This document shows, piece by piece, positions 37,201-51,722 of a DNA stretch of 64,000 bases. Source of the DNA: Calycina herbarum (lineage: Eukaryota > Ascomycota > Leotiomycetes > Helotiales > Pezizellaceae); NCBI GenBank assembly GCA_001414485.1, contig LLEY01000151.1, forward strand, positions 89,748 to 153,747, in the 5' to 3' direction. A program made the position numbers and the translations under genes. The notes under the pieces were generated by a model. It was not told the DNA's origin, did not search any database, and saw only the letters and a list, made by a program, of their open reading frames with translations. Every line of letters begins with the position of its first letter. The first letter of the stretch is position 1.

Positions 37201-40200
37201 ATGATGACAGCCGAAAGAAACGGATGAGCACCATTGATGGAGTTACTAATGACAATAACCCTTCTATGAAGCGCCTGGTACATGAAGTCTCGATGAGGAA
37301 CCAAGTCATCTACCTAGATCCGCCTCTAGAGTATGCTAGGGCCAGCTGGTTCTTGCAACTCCACGAGTGGCTCGGTGTGGTATGCAATTTGCGAAAAGTC
37401 AAGGCCTCGAGATATGAGATGTCTCTTTCAACACGCAATGAAACTGAAGCTCGATTCACGGACCTAACAGCCTTTTGCGCAGAGGACTTGTCACAAGTTT
37501 ATGCCACTATCGAAACCAAGCTACGGGAAATCAGTGGCTATGTTGATAAATGGTTGCAATTCCAGTCTCTATGGGATTTACAATCAGAACACGTTTATGA
37601 AATTCTGGGAGAACAGCTTTCAAAATGGCTGCAGCTTTTGCAAGATATCAGAAAAGCACGATCTACTTTCGATACGACTGAAGTCAGTCGCTCTTTTGGG
37701 CACCTCACCATCGACTATGACCAGGTACAAGCAAAAGTCAATTCAAAGTACGACCAATGGCAGCATGAAATCTTGTCGAAGTTTGGAGGCCGTCTAGGGA
37801 ATCGCATCCGGGAAGTTTACGCAGAAATCGAGAAGGCACGCAAAGACCTCGAGGTCCAATCATTGGAGGCAACATCCACTGCGCAAGCTGTCCAATTTAT
37901 CACCATCGTTCAAGCGTGCAAACGCAAAGTAAAGGCATGGGGACCAGAGGTGGAAATATTTCGACAAGGCCAAACAACATTAGTCCGTCAACGTTATCAA
38001 TTCGCAGCAGATTGGCTCGGAGTAGAGCAGGTAGATTCTGAATGGACTGCTCTCAACGAAATCCTAGCCCGCAAAGCCAAGATCGTACAAGACCAAACCG
38101 ATGCCCTCCGAGCCAAGATCACCGCTGAAGATAAGGTTGTAGGAGAAAAAATTGCTGAGATTACGGCTCAATGGAACGAAGAAAAACCTGTATCTGGGAC
38201 CATCGCCCCGGAGGTTGCCTCTGCTACTCTGTCTTCATTTGAAGGCCGCATCACTAAACTTCACGAAGAATCTGAGATGGTCTCTAAGGCGAAAGAGGCT
38301 TTGGATCTCCCAGCTAGCGCGGATACAGCACTGGCCGCAATCCTAGAAGAGGTCCAAGATTTCAAGTCTGTTTGGGCTGCCCTCTCTACTATTTGGAAGA
38401 GTTTGAACGATCTCAGGGAGACGCTCTGGAATAGTGTGCAACCTCGCAAGCTTCGATCCTCTATCGATGGCCTCATAAAGATGACAAAGGAAATGCCTAG
38501 TCGTATGCGACAGTATGCTGCTTTTGAACATATCCAAAATGTTCTTCGACAATTTCTCAAAGTCAACCCCATTCTCTCAGACCTAAAATCAGAAGCCGTC
38601 CGTGATCGACATTGGAACAAGATTTTTAAATCTCTGAAGCCAGGCAAGCGCTACTCTCCAATCTCTATGACCTTGGGTGAAGTGTGGGATCTGAAACTGG
38701 GTCCCAGTGAAGTGGTGATTCGAGATATCATCGCCCAAGCTCAAGGAGAAATGGCTCTCGAAGAATTTCTCAAACAGGTCCGTGAAATTTGGACCAGTTA
38801 TTCTCTTGACTTGGTCGGGTACCAGAATAAGTGCCGTTTGATCAAAGGGTGGGACGATCTTTTTGCCAAATGTAGCGAGAATCTCAACTCTCTCCAGGCC
38901 ATGCGACACTCGCCTTATTACAAAGAATTTGAGGAAGAAGCCTCCTCATGGGAAGACAAGCTCAACCGCGTCCACGTGCTCTTTGATGTGTGGATTGATG
39001 TTCAACGTCAATGGGTCTACCTGGAGGGTGTGTTTACTGGCAACGCAGATATCAAGCATCTACTGCCTATCGAATCATCACGATTTCAAAACATCAACTC
39101 GGAGTTCTTCGCTGTGATGAAGAAGGTTTACAAAGAGCCTTTTGTCCTCGCTGTCCTCAACATTTCAGGTGTCCAGAAATCACTTGAGCGTCTTGCGGAT
39201 CTCTTAAACAAGATTCAAAAGGCGTTGGGAGAGTACCTCGAACGAGAACGTGTATCATTTCCTAGATTCTACTTCGTTGGTGACGAAGATTTGCTTGAAA
39301 TTATCGGCAACAGCAATGATACTCTACGCATCGCCAAACATTTCAAGAAGATGTTTGCTGGGCTATCTGGTCTTATCATGGACGAGGAACAGATAATTTC
39401 TGGATTTACTTCGAAGGAAGGCGAGGAGGTCAGATTGAAGAAAGAAATCTCACTCATCAAGACGCCCAAGATTAACGACTGGTTGGCTTTGTTGGAAAGC
39501 AGTATGAAAGCGACATTGGCCGAACTTCTTGCAGAGGCTATCGAGAAATACGAGCCTATATTTGGAGCTGATGAGATTGACCCAGCAACATTGAACGACT
39601 ACATCTCTGCATTCCCCAGTCAGATAGTCGTCCTCGCGACCCAGGCAGTCTGGTCATCTTCAGTTGAGAAGGCCCTCGAGGAGGGTGGGTCAACACTTGG
39701 AAAATTGTTTGACCAAGAAGTAAGAGTTCTTCGACTTCTTGCTTCAACTGTTCTAGGAGATTTGGATACCATTCAGAGAAAGAGATGCGAACACCTGATC
39801 ACGGAGTGTGTCCATCAGCGCGATACCATCGAAAAACTTGTCAAGCTCAATGCATCCACCCCCAATCACTACATGTGGCAATTACAAATGCGTTATGTAT
39901 ATACACCTGAGGGAGATTATCAACAACGTCTTCATATCAAAATGGCAAATGCAAAGTTGAACTACGGATTCGAATACCTTGGGGTCGCCGAACGTCTTGT
40001 TCGAACACCGCTGACTGACCGTTGCTTCTTGACCCTGACGCAAGCCCTCTGTCAACGACTGGGAGGGTCTCCATATGGTCCCGCCGGAACAGGTAAGACA
40101 GAATCCGTCAAAGCACTTGGTGTTCAACTAGGTCGTTTTACCCTCGTTTTCTGCTGCGACGACACGTTCGATTTCCAAGCCATGGGTAGAATTTTTTTGG

Positions 40201-43200
40201 GTATCTGCCAAGTCGGAGCATGGGGTTGTTTCGACGAATTCAATCGATTGGAAGAGAGAATCCTCTCTGCTGTTTCCCAACAAGTTCAGAACATCCAGCT
40301 CGGTCTAAAACAAGGTGCGGAAGACGAAAAATCCCAGATTGAGCTTGTTGGACGCCAATTACGCGTTAATGCCAATACCGGAATCTTCATCACTATGAAT
40401 CCTGGATATGCTGGTCGTTCAAACTTGCCAGACAATCTGAAGAAACTGTTCCGAAGCGTGGCTATGTCTAAGCCCGACAAAGAGCTTATTGCTGAAGTTA
40501 TGTTGTACTCACAAGGTTTTAACCAAGCTAAGGCTCTTTCAAAACAAACTGTACCCTTCTTTGATCGTTGTGCTGCTGGGCTATCAAAACAGGCCCATTA
40601 TGACTTTGGACTTCGTGCCCTGAAGAGTGTACTTGTCAGCTCCGGTGGCTTGAAGCGTGCCCGTATTACACAAACCGGGGGGGATCTTGGACCAGAAGAG
40701 GAAGTCGAACCACAAATTATTGTTCAGAGTATCCGGGAGACGATCGCACCAAAGCTTATCAAGAGTGACGTGGTGATCATGAGAGCCATCGAAGAGGAGT
40801 CATTCCCCGGAGTTCAATACGTCCCCGCAAGTCTCAAGAAATTGAAGGAGGCAATCCACAGTATAGCCAAAGAAAGACATCTTGTAGTCAACGAGACTTG
40901 GTTGACAAAAATTCTTCAACTTTATCAAATCCAGGGCATTCACCATGGTGTGATGATGGTTGGTAACTCAGGTTCTGGAAAATCGGTAGCATGGAAGCTG
41001 CTACTCCAAGCATTGCAACAAGTAGAGGGCGTAGAAGGTGTCTGTCATATCATCGATTCTAAAGTGATGTCCAAGGAAGCATTATATGGAAATTTGGACT
41101 CGACAACCCGAGAGTGGACCGATGGTCTTTTCACGAGCATTCTTCGCAAAATCGTCGACAACTTGCGTGGGGAGGAATCAAAGAGGCACTGGATTGTGTT
41201 TGACGGTGATGTTGATCCTGAGTGGGTCGAGAATTTGAACAGCGTGTTGGATGATAACAAATTGCTAACGTTGCCCAATGGCGAACGTCTCAATCTACCT
41301 TCAAATGTCCGGATTATGTTTGAGGTAGAGACCCTCAAATACGCAACTCTTGCTACTGTCAGTCGTTGTGGTATGGTGTGGTTTAGCGAAGATACAGTGA
41401 CCTCCAACATGATGGTGGCGAATTACCTCGATACCTTACGGACCGTGGCATTCGAGGACCTGGACGAAGATGCTGTCTCCACGGGACAGTCTGCTGCCAA
41501 GGCTCTTGCTCTCCAGTCGCAAGTCGCAGACCTTCTACAGGAGTTCCTCATCACTGACGACTTCATCACCAATGCCCTGGATCGAGCACAGGCATTCAAT
41601 CATATCATGGAGTTTACCGTTGCAAGAGTGTTGAGTACCCTTTTCTCGCTTCTAAACAAGAGTGTTCGGGACGTGATTGAGTACAATGCTCAGCACGTTG
41701 ACTTCCCTCTGGACCCAGAACAAGTGGAGTCTTTTGTTGCGAAGAAGCTGCTACTAGCCTTGGTTTGGTCTCTTACTGGTGATTGCCCACTTGGCGATCG
41801 AAAGGCCTTTGGAGATTGTCTTGCTGGTCTAGCAACTTTTGGATCCCCAATCATGGGCGACAATTCAGCATTGATAGATTTCGATGTGACTCTACCCAAA
41901 GGAGAGTGGACATCGTGGCAGAACCAAGTCCCCACGATCGAAGTCAATACACACTCCATTACACAAACTGACGTCGTCATCCCAACATTGGATACTGTAC
42001 GCCACGAGGATGTACTCTACTCTTGGCTTGCTGAACACAAACCTCTCTTGTTATGTGGACCTCCTGGTTCCGGTAAAACAATGACGCTGTTCAGTGCTCT
42101 CCGGAAGCTGCCAAATATGGAGGTTGTTGGACTCAATTTCTCCAGCGCGACAACCCCGGATCTTCTAATTAAGACTTTCGAGCAATATTGTGAGTATAAG
42201 AAGACACTCAATGGCGTTATGCTCTCACCTACACAAATCGGACGTTGGCTGGTATTGTTCTGCGATGAAATCAACTTGCCGGCACCTGACAAGTATGGAA
42301 CACAGCGAGCAATCTCTTTCTTGCGTCAACTTGTTGAGCAGAATGGGTTCTGGAGAACATCAGACAAGACTTGGGTCACACTCGATCGAATTCAATTCGT
42401 TGGTGCTTGCAATCCTCCAACTGATGCTGGTCGAACCGCTATGGGCGCGCGATTCCTCCGTCACGCACCACTCATCATGGTCGACTATCCCGGAGAACTT
42501 TCACTTCAACAAATTTATGGTACATTCAACACGGCAGTTCTCAAAATCATACCATCATTGAGAGGTTACTCCGAGTCGCTCACAAAGGCAATGGTCAAAT
42601 TTTATCTTGAATCTCAACAGCGCTTCACTCCAAAGATCCAACCCCATTATGTTTACAGTCCTCGTGAACTGACCCGTTGGGTACGAGGCATTTACGAAGC
42701 TATACGCCCTCTCGAGACCTTAACGGTGGAAGGACTAATTCGAATTTGGGCACATGAGGCACTGAGATTATTTCAAGATCGTTTAGTTGCAGAGGAGGAG
42801 CGCCAGTGGACCGACGAAGCTGTTCATCGTATCGCTTTGGAATTCTTCCCCACGATCGAAGAGGATAAGGCTCTGGCAGGACCAATCCTATTCTCGAACT
42901 GGCTGTCAAAGAATTATGTCCCTGTTGACCGAGAACAGCTTCGTGATTTCGTCAAAGCCCGACTGAAGACTTTCTGCGAAGAAGAAGTCGATGTTCCACT
43001 TATTTTGTTCAACGACGTCCTCGAACATGTACTTCGAATAGATCGGGTCTTCAGACAACCACAAGGTCATTTGATCCTCATCGGAGTCAGTGGTAGTGGA
43101 AAGACCACTCTTTCCCGGTTCGTTGCCTGGATGAACGGACTGAAGGTCTTCCAAATCAAAGTCCATGGAAAATACTCGGCGGAGGATTTTGATGATGATC

Positions 43201-46200
43201 TGAGAGATGTTCTACGTCGCTCTGGTTGTAAGGGAGAAAAGATATGTTTCATCATGGATGAAGCTAATGTTCTCGACTCTGGTTTCCTCGAAAGAATGAA
43301 TACGCTGCTTGCGAACGCCGAAGTTCCTGGTCTTTTCGAAGGTGACGAGCTCGCCTCGCTAATGACGGGCTGTAAAGAAGGTGCCCAACGACAAGGCCTA
43401 CTTCTCGACTCGCAGGAGGAGCTCTACAAGTGGTTCACGCAACAAATTGTGAAGAATCTTCACGTTGTGTTCACCATGAATCCACCAGAGGGTGGCTTGT
43501 CATCAAAGGCTGCGACTAGTCCCGCCTTGTTCAATCGATGTGTCCTCAATTGGTTTGGAGACTGGTCCGATCAAGCTCTTTTCCAAGTCGGTACAGAATT
43601 AACCCAGTCTGTTGATCTTGATAAGCCCAATTTCACAGCTCCTGACAGCATACCTGTTGCCTACCGCGACCTCAATCTACCTGCGTCTCATCGCGAGGCT
43701 GTCATCAATTCAATGGTTTACATACACTACTCGCTTCATCGATTCAACGCCAAGCTTCTCAGGCAGCAAGGTCGCATTACGTACCTGACTCCAAGACACT
43801 TCCTAGATTTCGTTGCCCAATATGTCAAGTTGTACAACGAGAAACGCGAGGATCTTGAGGAGCAACAGCGCCATCTTAATGTCGGACTCGAAAAGTTGAG
43901 AGACACTGTCGACAAAGTCAGAGACCTCCGTTCCAGTCTCGCCGAAAAGAAAGGCCAACTCGAGCGTAAAGATAACGAGGCAAATGAGAAGCTTCAACGT
44001 ATGATTGCAGATCAGAGGGAAGCCGAATCGCGAAAGACAACATCTTTGGAAATCCAAGTTGCGTTAGAAAAGCAGGAGACGGCTGTTGCAGAACGAAAAG
44101 AGATTGTCATGCACGATCTTGCCAATGCGGAGCCTGCTGTCGAAGAGGCACAAAAGAGTGTCAGCAACATCAAACGACAACATCTTACCGAAGTTCGATC
44201 CATGGGTAATCCGCCTCAGGGTGTCCGAGACGCCCTTGAATCTGTCTGTACGCTCCTTGGTCACAAAGTTGGAAAGGATTGGAAATTAGTTCAAGCAGTC
44301 GTTCGTAAGGACGACTTTATCGCCAGTATCGTGAACTATGACAACGAAAGACAAATGACCAGAACTCTTCGCGAAGGCATGCGCAAGAACTACCTCTCCA
44401 AAGAAGACTTCACATATGAGAGAGTCAATCGCGCAAGTAAGGCTTGCGGTCCGCTCGTACAATGGGCAACAGCTCAGGTCAACTATTCCGAGATTCTCGA
44501 TCGTGTCGGTCCATTGAGAAATGAAGTCGTTGAGCTTGAGGAACAAGCACTTGAGACCAAGGCACAAGCACAAGCCATCGAAAATACTATCACAGAGCTG
44601 GAGCAGAGTATCGCCACTTATAAAACCGAGTACGCCGCCCTGATCAGTGAAACTCAGGCTATCAAATCCGAGATGGAACGAGTCAAATTCAAGGTTGATC
44701 GAAGTGTACGCTTACTTGACAGTCTTTCGTCTGAGAGGGTTCGTTGGGAGGAGGGAAGCAAATCTTTCGAAACACAAATCAGTACCCTTGTTGGTGATGT
44801 GCTTGTTGCGGCAGCATTCCTGGCCTACAGTGGACTTTACGATCAGCAATTCCGAAAAACCATGATGGAAGACTGGATACACCAGCTACAACTCTCGGGT
44901 ATCAATTACAAGCAACTTAATCCTATTACAGAGTACCTATCGACTGCGGATGAACGACTAAAGTGGCAAGAAAACTCTCTGCCAGTGGACGATCTGTGTA
45001 CCGAAAATGCAATTGTCCTCAAACGATTCAACCGTTACCCCTTAATCATCGATCCCTCCGGTCGTGTCACAGAGTTTCTACAGAAAGAAAGCAAAGACCG
45101 ACGTCTCACCGTTACCAGCTTTCTGGATGACTCTTTTACCAAACAATTGGAAAGCTCCCTCCGATTTGGTAACCCAATTCTTATCCAAGATGCCGAATAT
45201 TTGGATCCAATCCTCAACCATGTTCTCAACAAAGAATACCAGAAGACTGGCGGTCGTGTTCTCATTCAACTAGGCAAACAAGAAATCGATTTCTCTCCCG
45301 CTTTCAAGATATACTTGTCAACTAGAGATCCTTCTGCAACCTTCCCTCCGGACATTTGTAGTCGAACTACATTTGTCAACTTTACTGTCACTCAGAGCAG
45401 TCTTCAGACTCAGTCCTTGAACGAGGTCCTCAAATCGGAGCGGCCAGACGTCGACGAGCGAAGATCCAACCTCATTAAATTGCAAGGTGAATTCAAAGTT
45501 CATCTTAGGCAGTTGGAGAAACGATTGTTGCAAGCACTCAATGAATCACGCGGCAACATTCTTGACGATGACAACGTAATTGAAACTCTGGAAACGTTGA
45601 AGAAAGAGGCGGCGGAGATCTCAGCTAAGATGACTGGCACCGAAGGTGTAATGAAGGAGGTGGAGGAGACGACTCTCCAATACGACATTATTGCCAAATC
45701 CTGCAGCGCAGTTTTTGCGGTTTTGGAGCAGCTGCACTACCTCAACCACTTCTACCAGTTTTCTCTACAGTACTTTCTCGACATCTTCCACTCAGTGCTA
45801 CACAACGGCAAGCGGTTAGCCTCTGAAACAAACCATAGCATCCGACGAGACATTATTGTTGAAGAGCTATTCGTTACAACATATCAACGTACAGCTCTCG
45901 GCCTGCTTCAGAAGGACAAGATTACTCTAGCAATGCTTCTCGCGCAAGCTGCCCCATTCAAGATGGACAAGAGTCTGATTGGTGTAATCCTGGATGAAAG
46001 CGTCATTGGCACTGATGTGTCAACCGAGTCTCATAAGAGAGAGGAAGTCATTGCCAAGGCCTCGAAACTCCCAGCGCTCAAAGGCAAGCTTGAAGCTGTG
46101 TCCAGTGAGACTTGGGATCGCTTCATTTTCGAGGAATCTGGAGAAAACTATGTACCGCAGGTATGGGAGCCGACTGCGGATAAGCGCGATCAGGAACTTA

Positions 46201-47380
46201 TATCGCTGCTTCTCGTCAAGCTCTTCCGACTCGATCGGTTTGTACCAACAGCAGAACGTTTTGTCACAATTGTCTTTGGCTCAGGCCTTCTGGAATCGAC
46301 CGAAGACCTCAAACAGACTGTCCATCAAGTCTCCGCGAGCAGTCCAATTGCCTTGTGTTCGAGCCCTGGATTTGATGCTAGTTACAAGGTTGATAACTTG
46401 GTAGAACGTTCCCGTGCCTCATGTACGAACATTGCTATGGGATCTAATGAAGGTCTGGCAACTGCCGACAAAGCCATCAGTAACGCGGCAGCTAATGGAT
46501 CCTGGGTCCTTGTCAAGAACGTCCATCTGGCTCCAACTTGGCTACAGAGCCTTGAGAAACGCATGGACTCACTCAAACCACATGCCGACTTCAGACTATT
46601 CCTTTCGATGGAGTCAAGTCCTAAGATTCCTGTGAACTTGTTGCGGGCTTCGCGTGTGCTGATGTATGAACAACCAGCTGGAGTGAGAGCCAATATGAAG
46701 GATTCCATGGCATCTCTTTCTTCCAGGGCGACCAAGACACCAGTGGAGCGATCAAGACTTTACTTGTTATTGTCGTTTTTGCATGCCGTAGTCCAGGAAA
46801 GACTGCGATATGCGCCAACTTTGGGGTGGAAGGGCTTCTGGGAATTCAATGACAGTGATGTAAGTAATAATCAGCGTTCATGGTATGGTCAGGTGCTAAT
46901 TTGAAGTAGTATGAATGTTCTGCCTTCATTATCGACGTCTGGGTCGAGACAGTGGCGAAAGGTCGCACCAATGTAGCACCACAAAATCTTCCGTGGGATA
47001 TGATCCGAACTCTTATTGTCGAGACATATGGAGGCAAGATTGACGACGAGGGTGATTTTGCTCGTCTTACACAATTGGTCAACTCATTCCTCACTCCCGC
47101 GGCATATGAAATTGGACATAAACTTGTCGAGGGCGCCGCTGGTAATCTCGGAGATGGAAGCAACGACGGTAGTTTGGTTGTCCCTAGTGGAACTTCGATT
47201 CAAGAGTTCACGCAATGGATCCAGAAGTTACCAGAGAGAGAACCACCAACATATCTCGGACTACCTGCAAATGCCGAAAAGCTTCTCCTTGTCGGTCAGG
47301 GTCAAAGCATGATTCAAAATCTAGACAGAATCACGGAATTGTTGGATGAGGGAGAGCACGTGATGGCGGAAGCTGCATGA
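34233..47380 (+). CDS. nudA: cytoplasmic dynein heavy chain
   Basis: Three exons (34233-34524, 34576-46859, 46910-47380) give 13,047 coding bases, 4348 residues, the normal size. The tail domain fills roughly residues 1-1400, followed by the linker. Six AAA modules follow; the first four have P-loops: GPAGTGKTE near 1930, GNSGSGKS near 2226, GPPGSGKT near 2590 and GVSGSGKTT near 2935. AAA1 also has [10 protein letters not shown]. The coiled-coil stalk (about 3190-3470) carries the microtubule-binding head, [20 protein letters not shown] to [13 protein letters not shown]. The C-terminal exon ends MAEAA. The protein is the minus-end-directed motor for nuclei, vesicles and spindles, with partners dynactin and NudF/LIS1. 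The reading is uninterrupted over 12.3 kb, so base quality here is good. Introns sit only near the two ends. Confidence 0.97.
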
Positions 47381-47849
47381 AGAGGCAGTGTTTGTGTGTA
47401 TGAGAAATTTCGTTTCTTGTGATTAGATTTTAGGGAGCATTGTTTCTTTTTTTATTTTGCGAGCGGATGCGAGGATGGATGTACGGATTATTGCCACATT
47501 AGCATGTTTTCTCTTTTTATGAAAGGCATTGGGATGGATGTTGCTGTCGCTATTATACCCAGTCTTGCCTATTTTAGACTTACAGATTGCGCCTCTTTTT
47601 TTCTTTCTTTTGTTCATTCTTGTAGCATAGCTATTCTTTGGTGCGCCTTAATGATATTGGTGTATCTATATTAATGACTCTCGGTCGTTGTGCCGTGAAA
47701 TATTTCTCCGCAAGTGCGGGGTCGTGGAGAACATGTCGTTAATCCCATCGATGAAAGTTTTTAGAATTGTCAAGGCAATGGAGAGAACACTTTCGATTTC
47801 TTATTTCTAGGGTAGGCTACAGATTCTCATGTCTTTCTATCGATATACT
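47381..47849. other. dynein 3' flank
   Basis: T-rich tracts typical of a 3' end, such as TTCTTTTTTTATTTTGCG near 47445. No gene recognised. Confidence 0.5.
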
Positions 47850-47940
47850 AAATTCCCAGACTTTGCTCTTAGACACCCTTCTATCCCATTGTGCGACTAT
47901 TCTCGGTTAATTGTAACCATCAATCGGGAAGAGCTAGGGG
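47850..47940. repeat. dispersed repeat family, copy D
   Basis: AAATTCCCAGACTTT and ACACCCTTCTATcccATTgtGCGaCTAtTCTC match copy C near 61420-61530. TTTGCTCTTAGACACCCT also resembles copy A at 11656. It lies directly next to the terminal-repeat copy at 47956. Confidence 0.5.
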
Positions 47941-47955
47941 AATTAAGAGACCTGG

Positions 47956-48036
47956 TATGCTTTATTCACTAATATAGAATTGACTAATTCTTTCTAGATA
48001 AACTCTGAATTCCATATAATTAACCTCCATCAAAAA
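47956..48036 (+). repeat. terminal repeat, left copy
   Basis: The segment starts CTGGTATGCTTTATTCACTA and runs about 80 bp to TTAACCTCCATC. The reverse complement of 52863-52943 matches it with few differences and small gaps. It is inverted relative to that copy, so the two face each other across 5 kb. A complete short element with the same end lies at 52675-52944; its other terminus is not seen near this copy, so this one is either a truncated element or one end of a larger unit. Confidence 0.65.
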
Positions 48037-48407
48037 GTTATTTGGATAAAACATCAAAATAAAGGATTTAGACTTACTAGCTAATATTATAGAATATTCT
48101 CAAATTCGCTACAGCCTATAGATCAAGAAATTATGTGAATCTTTGGACTCCCTTTAGTTATCCTAAGTATTCCAACCCTTTTCAAATACGTGATACTCTG
48201 AATAGTGCTATAGTTAATGAACGCTCAGTAGCTTGGATAGTTAGGTTTGTATTATCTTTAGGAGAGTGGAGAATTATAGAGGAACAAGCGCCATGAGACT
48301 ATCGTTACGAATTTCGGTAACCCTTGGCGAACTATGTATTTGCTTAACCTAACCAAAACCAAAACACAATGGAGTACACGTATTACATAAGGCATATACC
48401 TAATCGT
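48037..48407. other. AT-rich sequence inside the bracketed unit
   Basis: No gene; many short TA-rich stretches. It is the 3' flank of the CorA-like gene. Confidence 0.5.
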
Positions 48408-51400
48408 TCATGGAGATCGACCAGAAGTCATCTGCGTCATCTCAATGACTGTATCACCCGTCTGATTCTGATGCCCATTAACAGTCCCGCTCCCACTCCC
48501 GTTACCAAGTCCACTTCCAGTTCCCCGCCCATGTCCATTTCTCGACCCAAAAGTAGCTCCTTGATTTGGAAAAGGCTTTGGTCTCGTCTGACTCCGAGTT
48601 TTCTTCGCCTCGTGTTCATTCCTCTCCTTTTCGTTTTGTTCTTGCTCCTGTCGTTTTCGTTCCGCTTCGTTTCTCTCAATTACTCGTTGTCGAGCTCCCC
48701 TTTTCATCTTATTGACTCGTATCTTTCGGTTTTCATGTAACTTCTTGCTGTTAAAAGGGGTGTTGCGCCACGAGACGTACATAGGCGTTAGCGTTATTAA
48801 TTTTGTCCATGTGATGTTGAATGCCCAGGAGAGTAGTGCGCGGACGAGCTTGGAAAAGGCTAGACAAAGACTTCCAAATATTACGATGACGGAGATTGGT
48901 ACTATTAAGAATTTTAGTCATCAGTTATTCTCGGTGGGTTACGGGGTGTATACTCATGAATTCGAACACATCTTTATATTTCCACTTCGTCCCATCTGTG
49001 ACGTTCATACCGAAGAGGGCGGCGAAGAACGATAAAGGCAGGAAAACGATTGTTATCACTGTGAATAGCATGATTGCTCGTCCCTGTCGCAGAGTTTCTT
49101 CTCCTTGTTTGACTGCTTCTCGGGCTTCTACCACGGAAGCTTGTTGTTGCTTGAGGTCGAGGAGATCTTTCAGCTTGAGGAGGTCAGTATACCCCTGTAG
49201 GTGTGTTCGTAGCTACTTACACCCAAGGAAGCATTGTCGGCTGCTTCTTTAAGATACCCTAACTCTCGCAATTGATTCTGAATCCCTTCCGCCAATTCAT
49301 TTGCTGACATCATCGTCCACTCAAAATCTGACCAAGTGGGATAATTCGAACGCGGAGTCGGACTTGATCTCGGATATGGAGAATTAGGACTCGGAAACCC
49401 TGAATCGCTTCTGTTGTTACCTGGAGGGCCTGGTTCTGGTTTCTGAAGCAAGTTCTGGACTTGTTTTAGAAAAGTTCGAGTGACGTTTTCTTCTTGTTTC
49501 TTGATTTGTATCATAATAGATATCTCATCGATGATGTCTTTGATCTCTCGAAGCAGATCTCCTTCGGGGTTGATATCCAATAGCACATTCTGAGATTTCT
49601 TTCCCATGCCGTTGTCTGGTTGATCTCTTGAGGCATATCGTTTTGATGCAAGACGAGTACATTCCCAGAAATGATCGAATGCTATACTTTGTTTGTGGGT
49701 CTTACTTGTTAGAGATGTTCATTATGCTTGGGTGAGATGTATAAGAGATGAAAGGGCGGGAGTTGGAGATTTTTGTCTTACCACTCTTCCGATAGCGTTA
49801 GCGAAGGCATCCATCACTTGAGGTTGAAGATCTTCTGACTGGGTCCGGTGGAAGAAAACCCGTGCGCATTGGTCAATTATGATGATTCCTAAATCATAAA
49901 CGGATCGGATCTCATCGATACGCGCTGCTCGTAGTCTGGTACGAATGCACTTTTGGACTGCTGACATGTCCGGCTTATTACGTCCTAGTCGTTTGGGAAA
50001 ACAGGTAATAACCGTATCTTTAAATTCTTAGTGACGGGTATAAAATGGTGGAGTGAGGACAGAAATTCGTAATGGTACCACACTTACTTTCATCCAATAT
50101 CCACATCCAAAGTTGATCAACCATGACAACTCTAGCTACCTTTTTGGAATTTTCTTGGCATTGTTCACAAGGTGGTTCATCCTCATTTCTTCTGGTGAAT
50201 TTATTGGGGCAGTCGTGATGAATGAGTTTATGAGATGGCGCAGTGCCTCGATAAACGACCTGGTCACGATCTCTCGACCGAGTATCCCGAAGAGTCCAGT
50301 AATAACTTTGGTCCAGCGTTCGTCTCGGATGAAGAGGTGAAGGCCCCATCAAGTAGTGACCAATAACCTTCTCGTCGGTGTATGAATCCAGCTCTTCGTA
50401 TAATTTCGCAGCTAGCAAAAGCAATTTCCCCAACGGTTTTTGGCTGTAAATTTTGACGATTATCTTCTTCGAGCCAACTTGCTGTTGATTCTGGGTACGG
50501 GGAGGCTCAACGATGGTTGTGATGACTTCACGAAACCCGTCGGATGTCGTCCTTCCCATTTTGGAAATGCTCACACGTTTACTTTTTTTGTCTACTACAT
50601 CAGCAAACTGAAACAATGGTTTGCCGTATCTCATGATCACTTCTGCGGCTCTTGACCTGCGTCGATCAGTCTCCCAGTGGAGATACGGCATCTAATAATA
50701 TATTAGCACCACTCTGCCACCCAGAGAAAAAAAATCAAACCTACAAACAATGCAATATTTTTAGGTTGTTCGATGTTCTCGTGATCTCGGAAAGTTAGCA
50801 ATATCCTATGGTTTCTTGGCGAGGCACCTTACTAGTTGAAATGGGGTAACAACGAGGCCGCATGTGGCGGGTATGAGTAGGAAGATCTGTTCGATCACCG
50901 TGCTGAAGCCCTTTCCAAAATTGGGGCCGTAAAAGCATTCTTGTTTTCGATTGTTCCGCAGGTGTGCGTGGTTTGCGATACGGCCCAGACAAATCTGGGT
51001 TTTCTTCCTTGTAGTAACGGGCTATGGCTTCCTTTCCAGTTGTAAGTAAGGACCACAAAGTCACAATCATTGCAAGGGTTTTGTATTGAACAAGATTAAC
51101 TCACCTCAATCCATTCCATGTTGTTCGCCGGGATGTGGAAATAACGAATCACATCTTTTTCGCATTCCCACATCAGAGGGTTTTCTTTCAGGTTATCCTC
51201 GAGTAACCGACTGAGAGGAACTTTTTGATCTGGAAAAGTACTAGGAGAGAACTGTGGATGGTCATATGGTGCAAGGTGACCTTCCTTCTCTTTTTTCTTG
51301 AAGTAAATGACATTCGCATTCGTATCCTTGAGAATAAACTGTTTCTCTCTGTCTTCTGAAAATTGTGTCAATATACCACTATTCTCAGTGTTCTGGTGAA

Positions 51401-51722
51401 CTCTTGGATTCGAAGGAGTTCCAGTCGTCGTTTTCCTGGGTAGCCGGGTATTTCTCATAAATTTGAACTGGCGAAGTAGTTTTCCGGAGGCTGTACTATC
51501 ACGTTCAGCCTCAAATATGCCTCTCAGTCTTTCGATTCGATCTTCTTCCTTTTGGATTTTCTTCTTGACTTTGTCGTCTGCTCCAGAAAGATTGTCGAGA
51601 AATGAGTCTCGTTCGGCATACTTCAAGCACCCAAAATAATGGGTGACAGCATCACCGGTGGTATCTCCATGAGCTAAACCCTTTCCTTCATGTTGACAAC
51701 TTTTAAGATCTACAGTGGTCAT
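48408..51722 (-). CDS. CorA-like Mg2+ transporter family protein
   Basis: Eight exons on the minus strand (51722-51105, 51031-50833, 50785-50745, 50691-50088, 50017-49782, 49700-49221, 49194-48954, 48901-48408) join in consistent phase to give about 970 residues. The soluble part includes MPYLHWETDRRRS, then RRTLDQSYYWTLRDTRSRDRDQVVYRG and FPKRLGRNKPDMSAVQKCIRTRL, a pattern shared by many fungal CorA-like proteins. Near the C-terminus are two membrane segments: IMLFTVITIVFLPLSFFAALFGMNV, containing the diagnostic Gly-Met-Asn, and VPISVIVIFGSLCLAF. The tail is rich in Glu/Arg and Gly/Ser/Asn. CorA proteins form Mg2+ channels; this fungal group often lacks a proven transport role. The gene is intact, lies between inverted terminal repeats, and has no obvious partner gene. 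Confidence 0.85.
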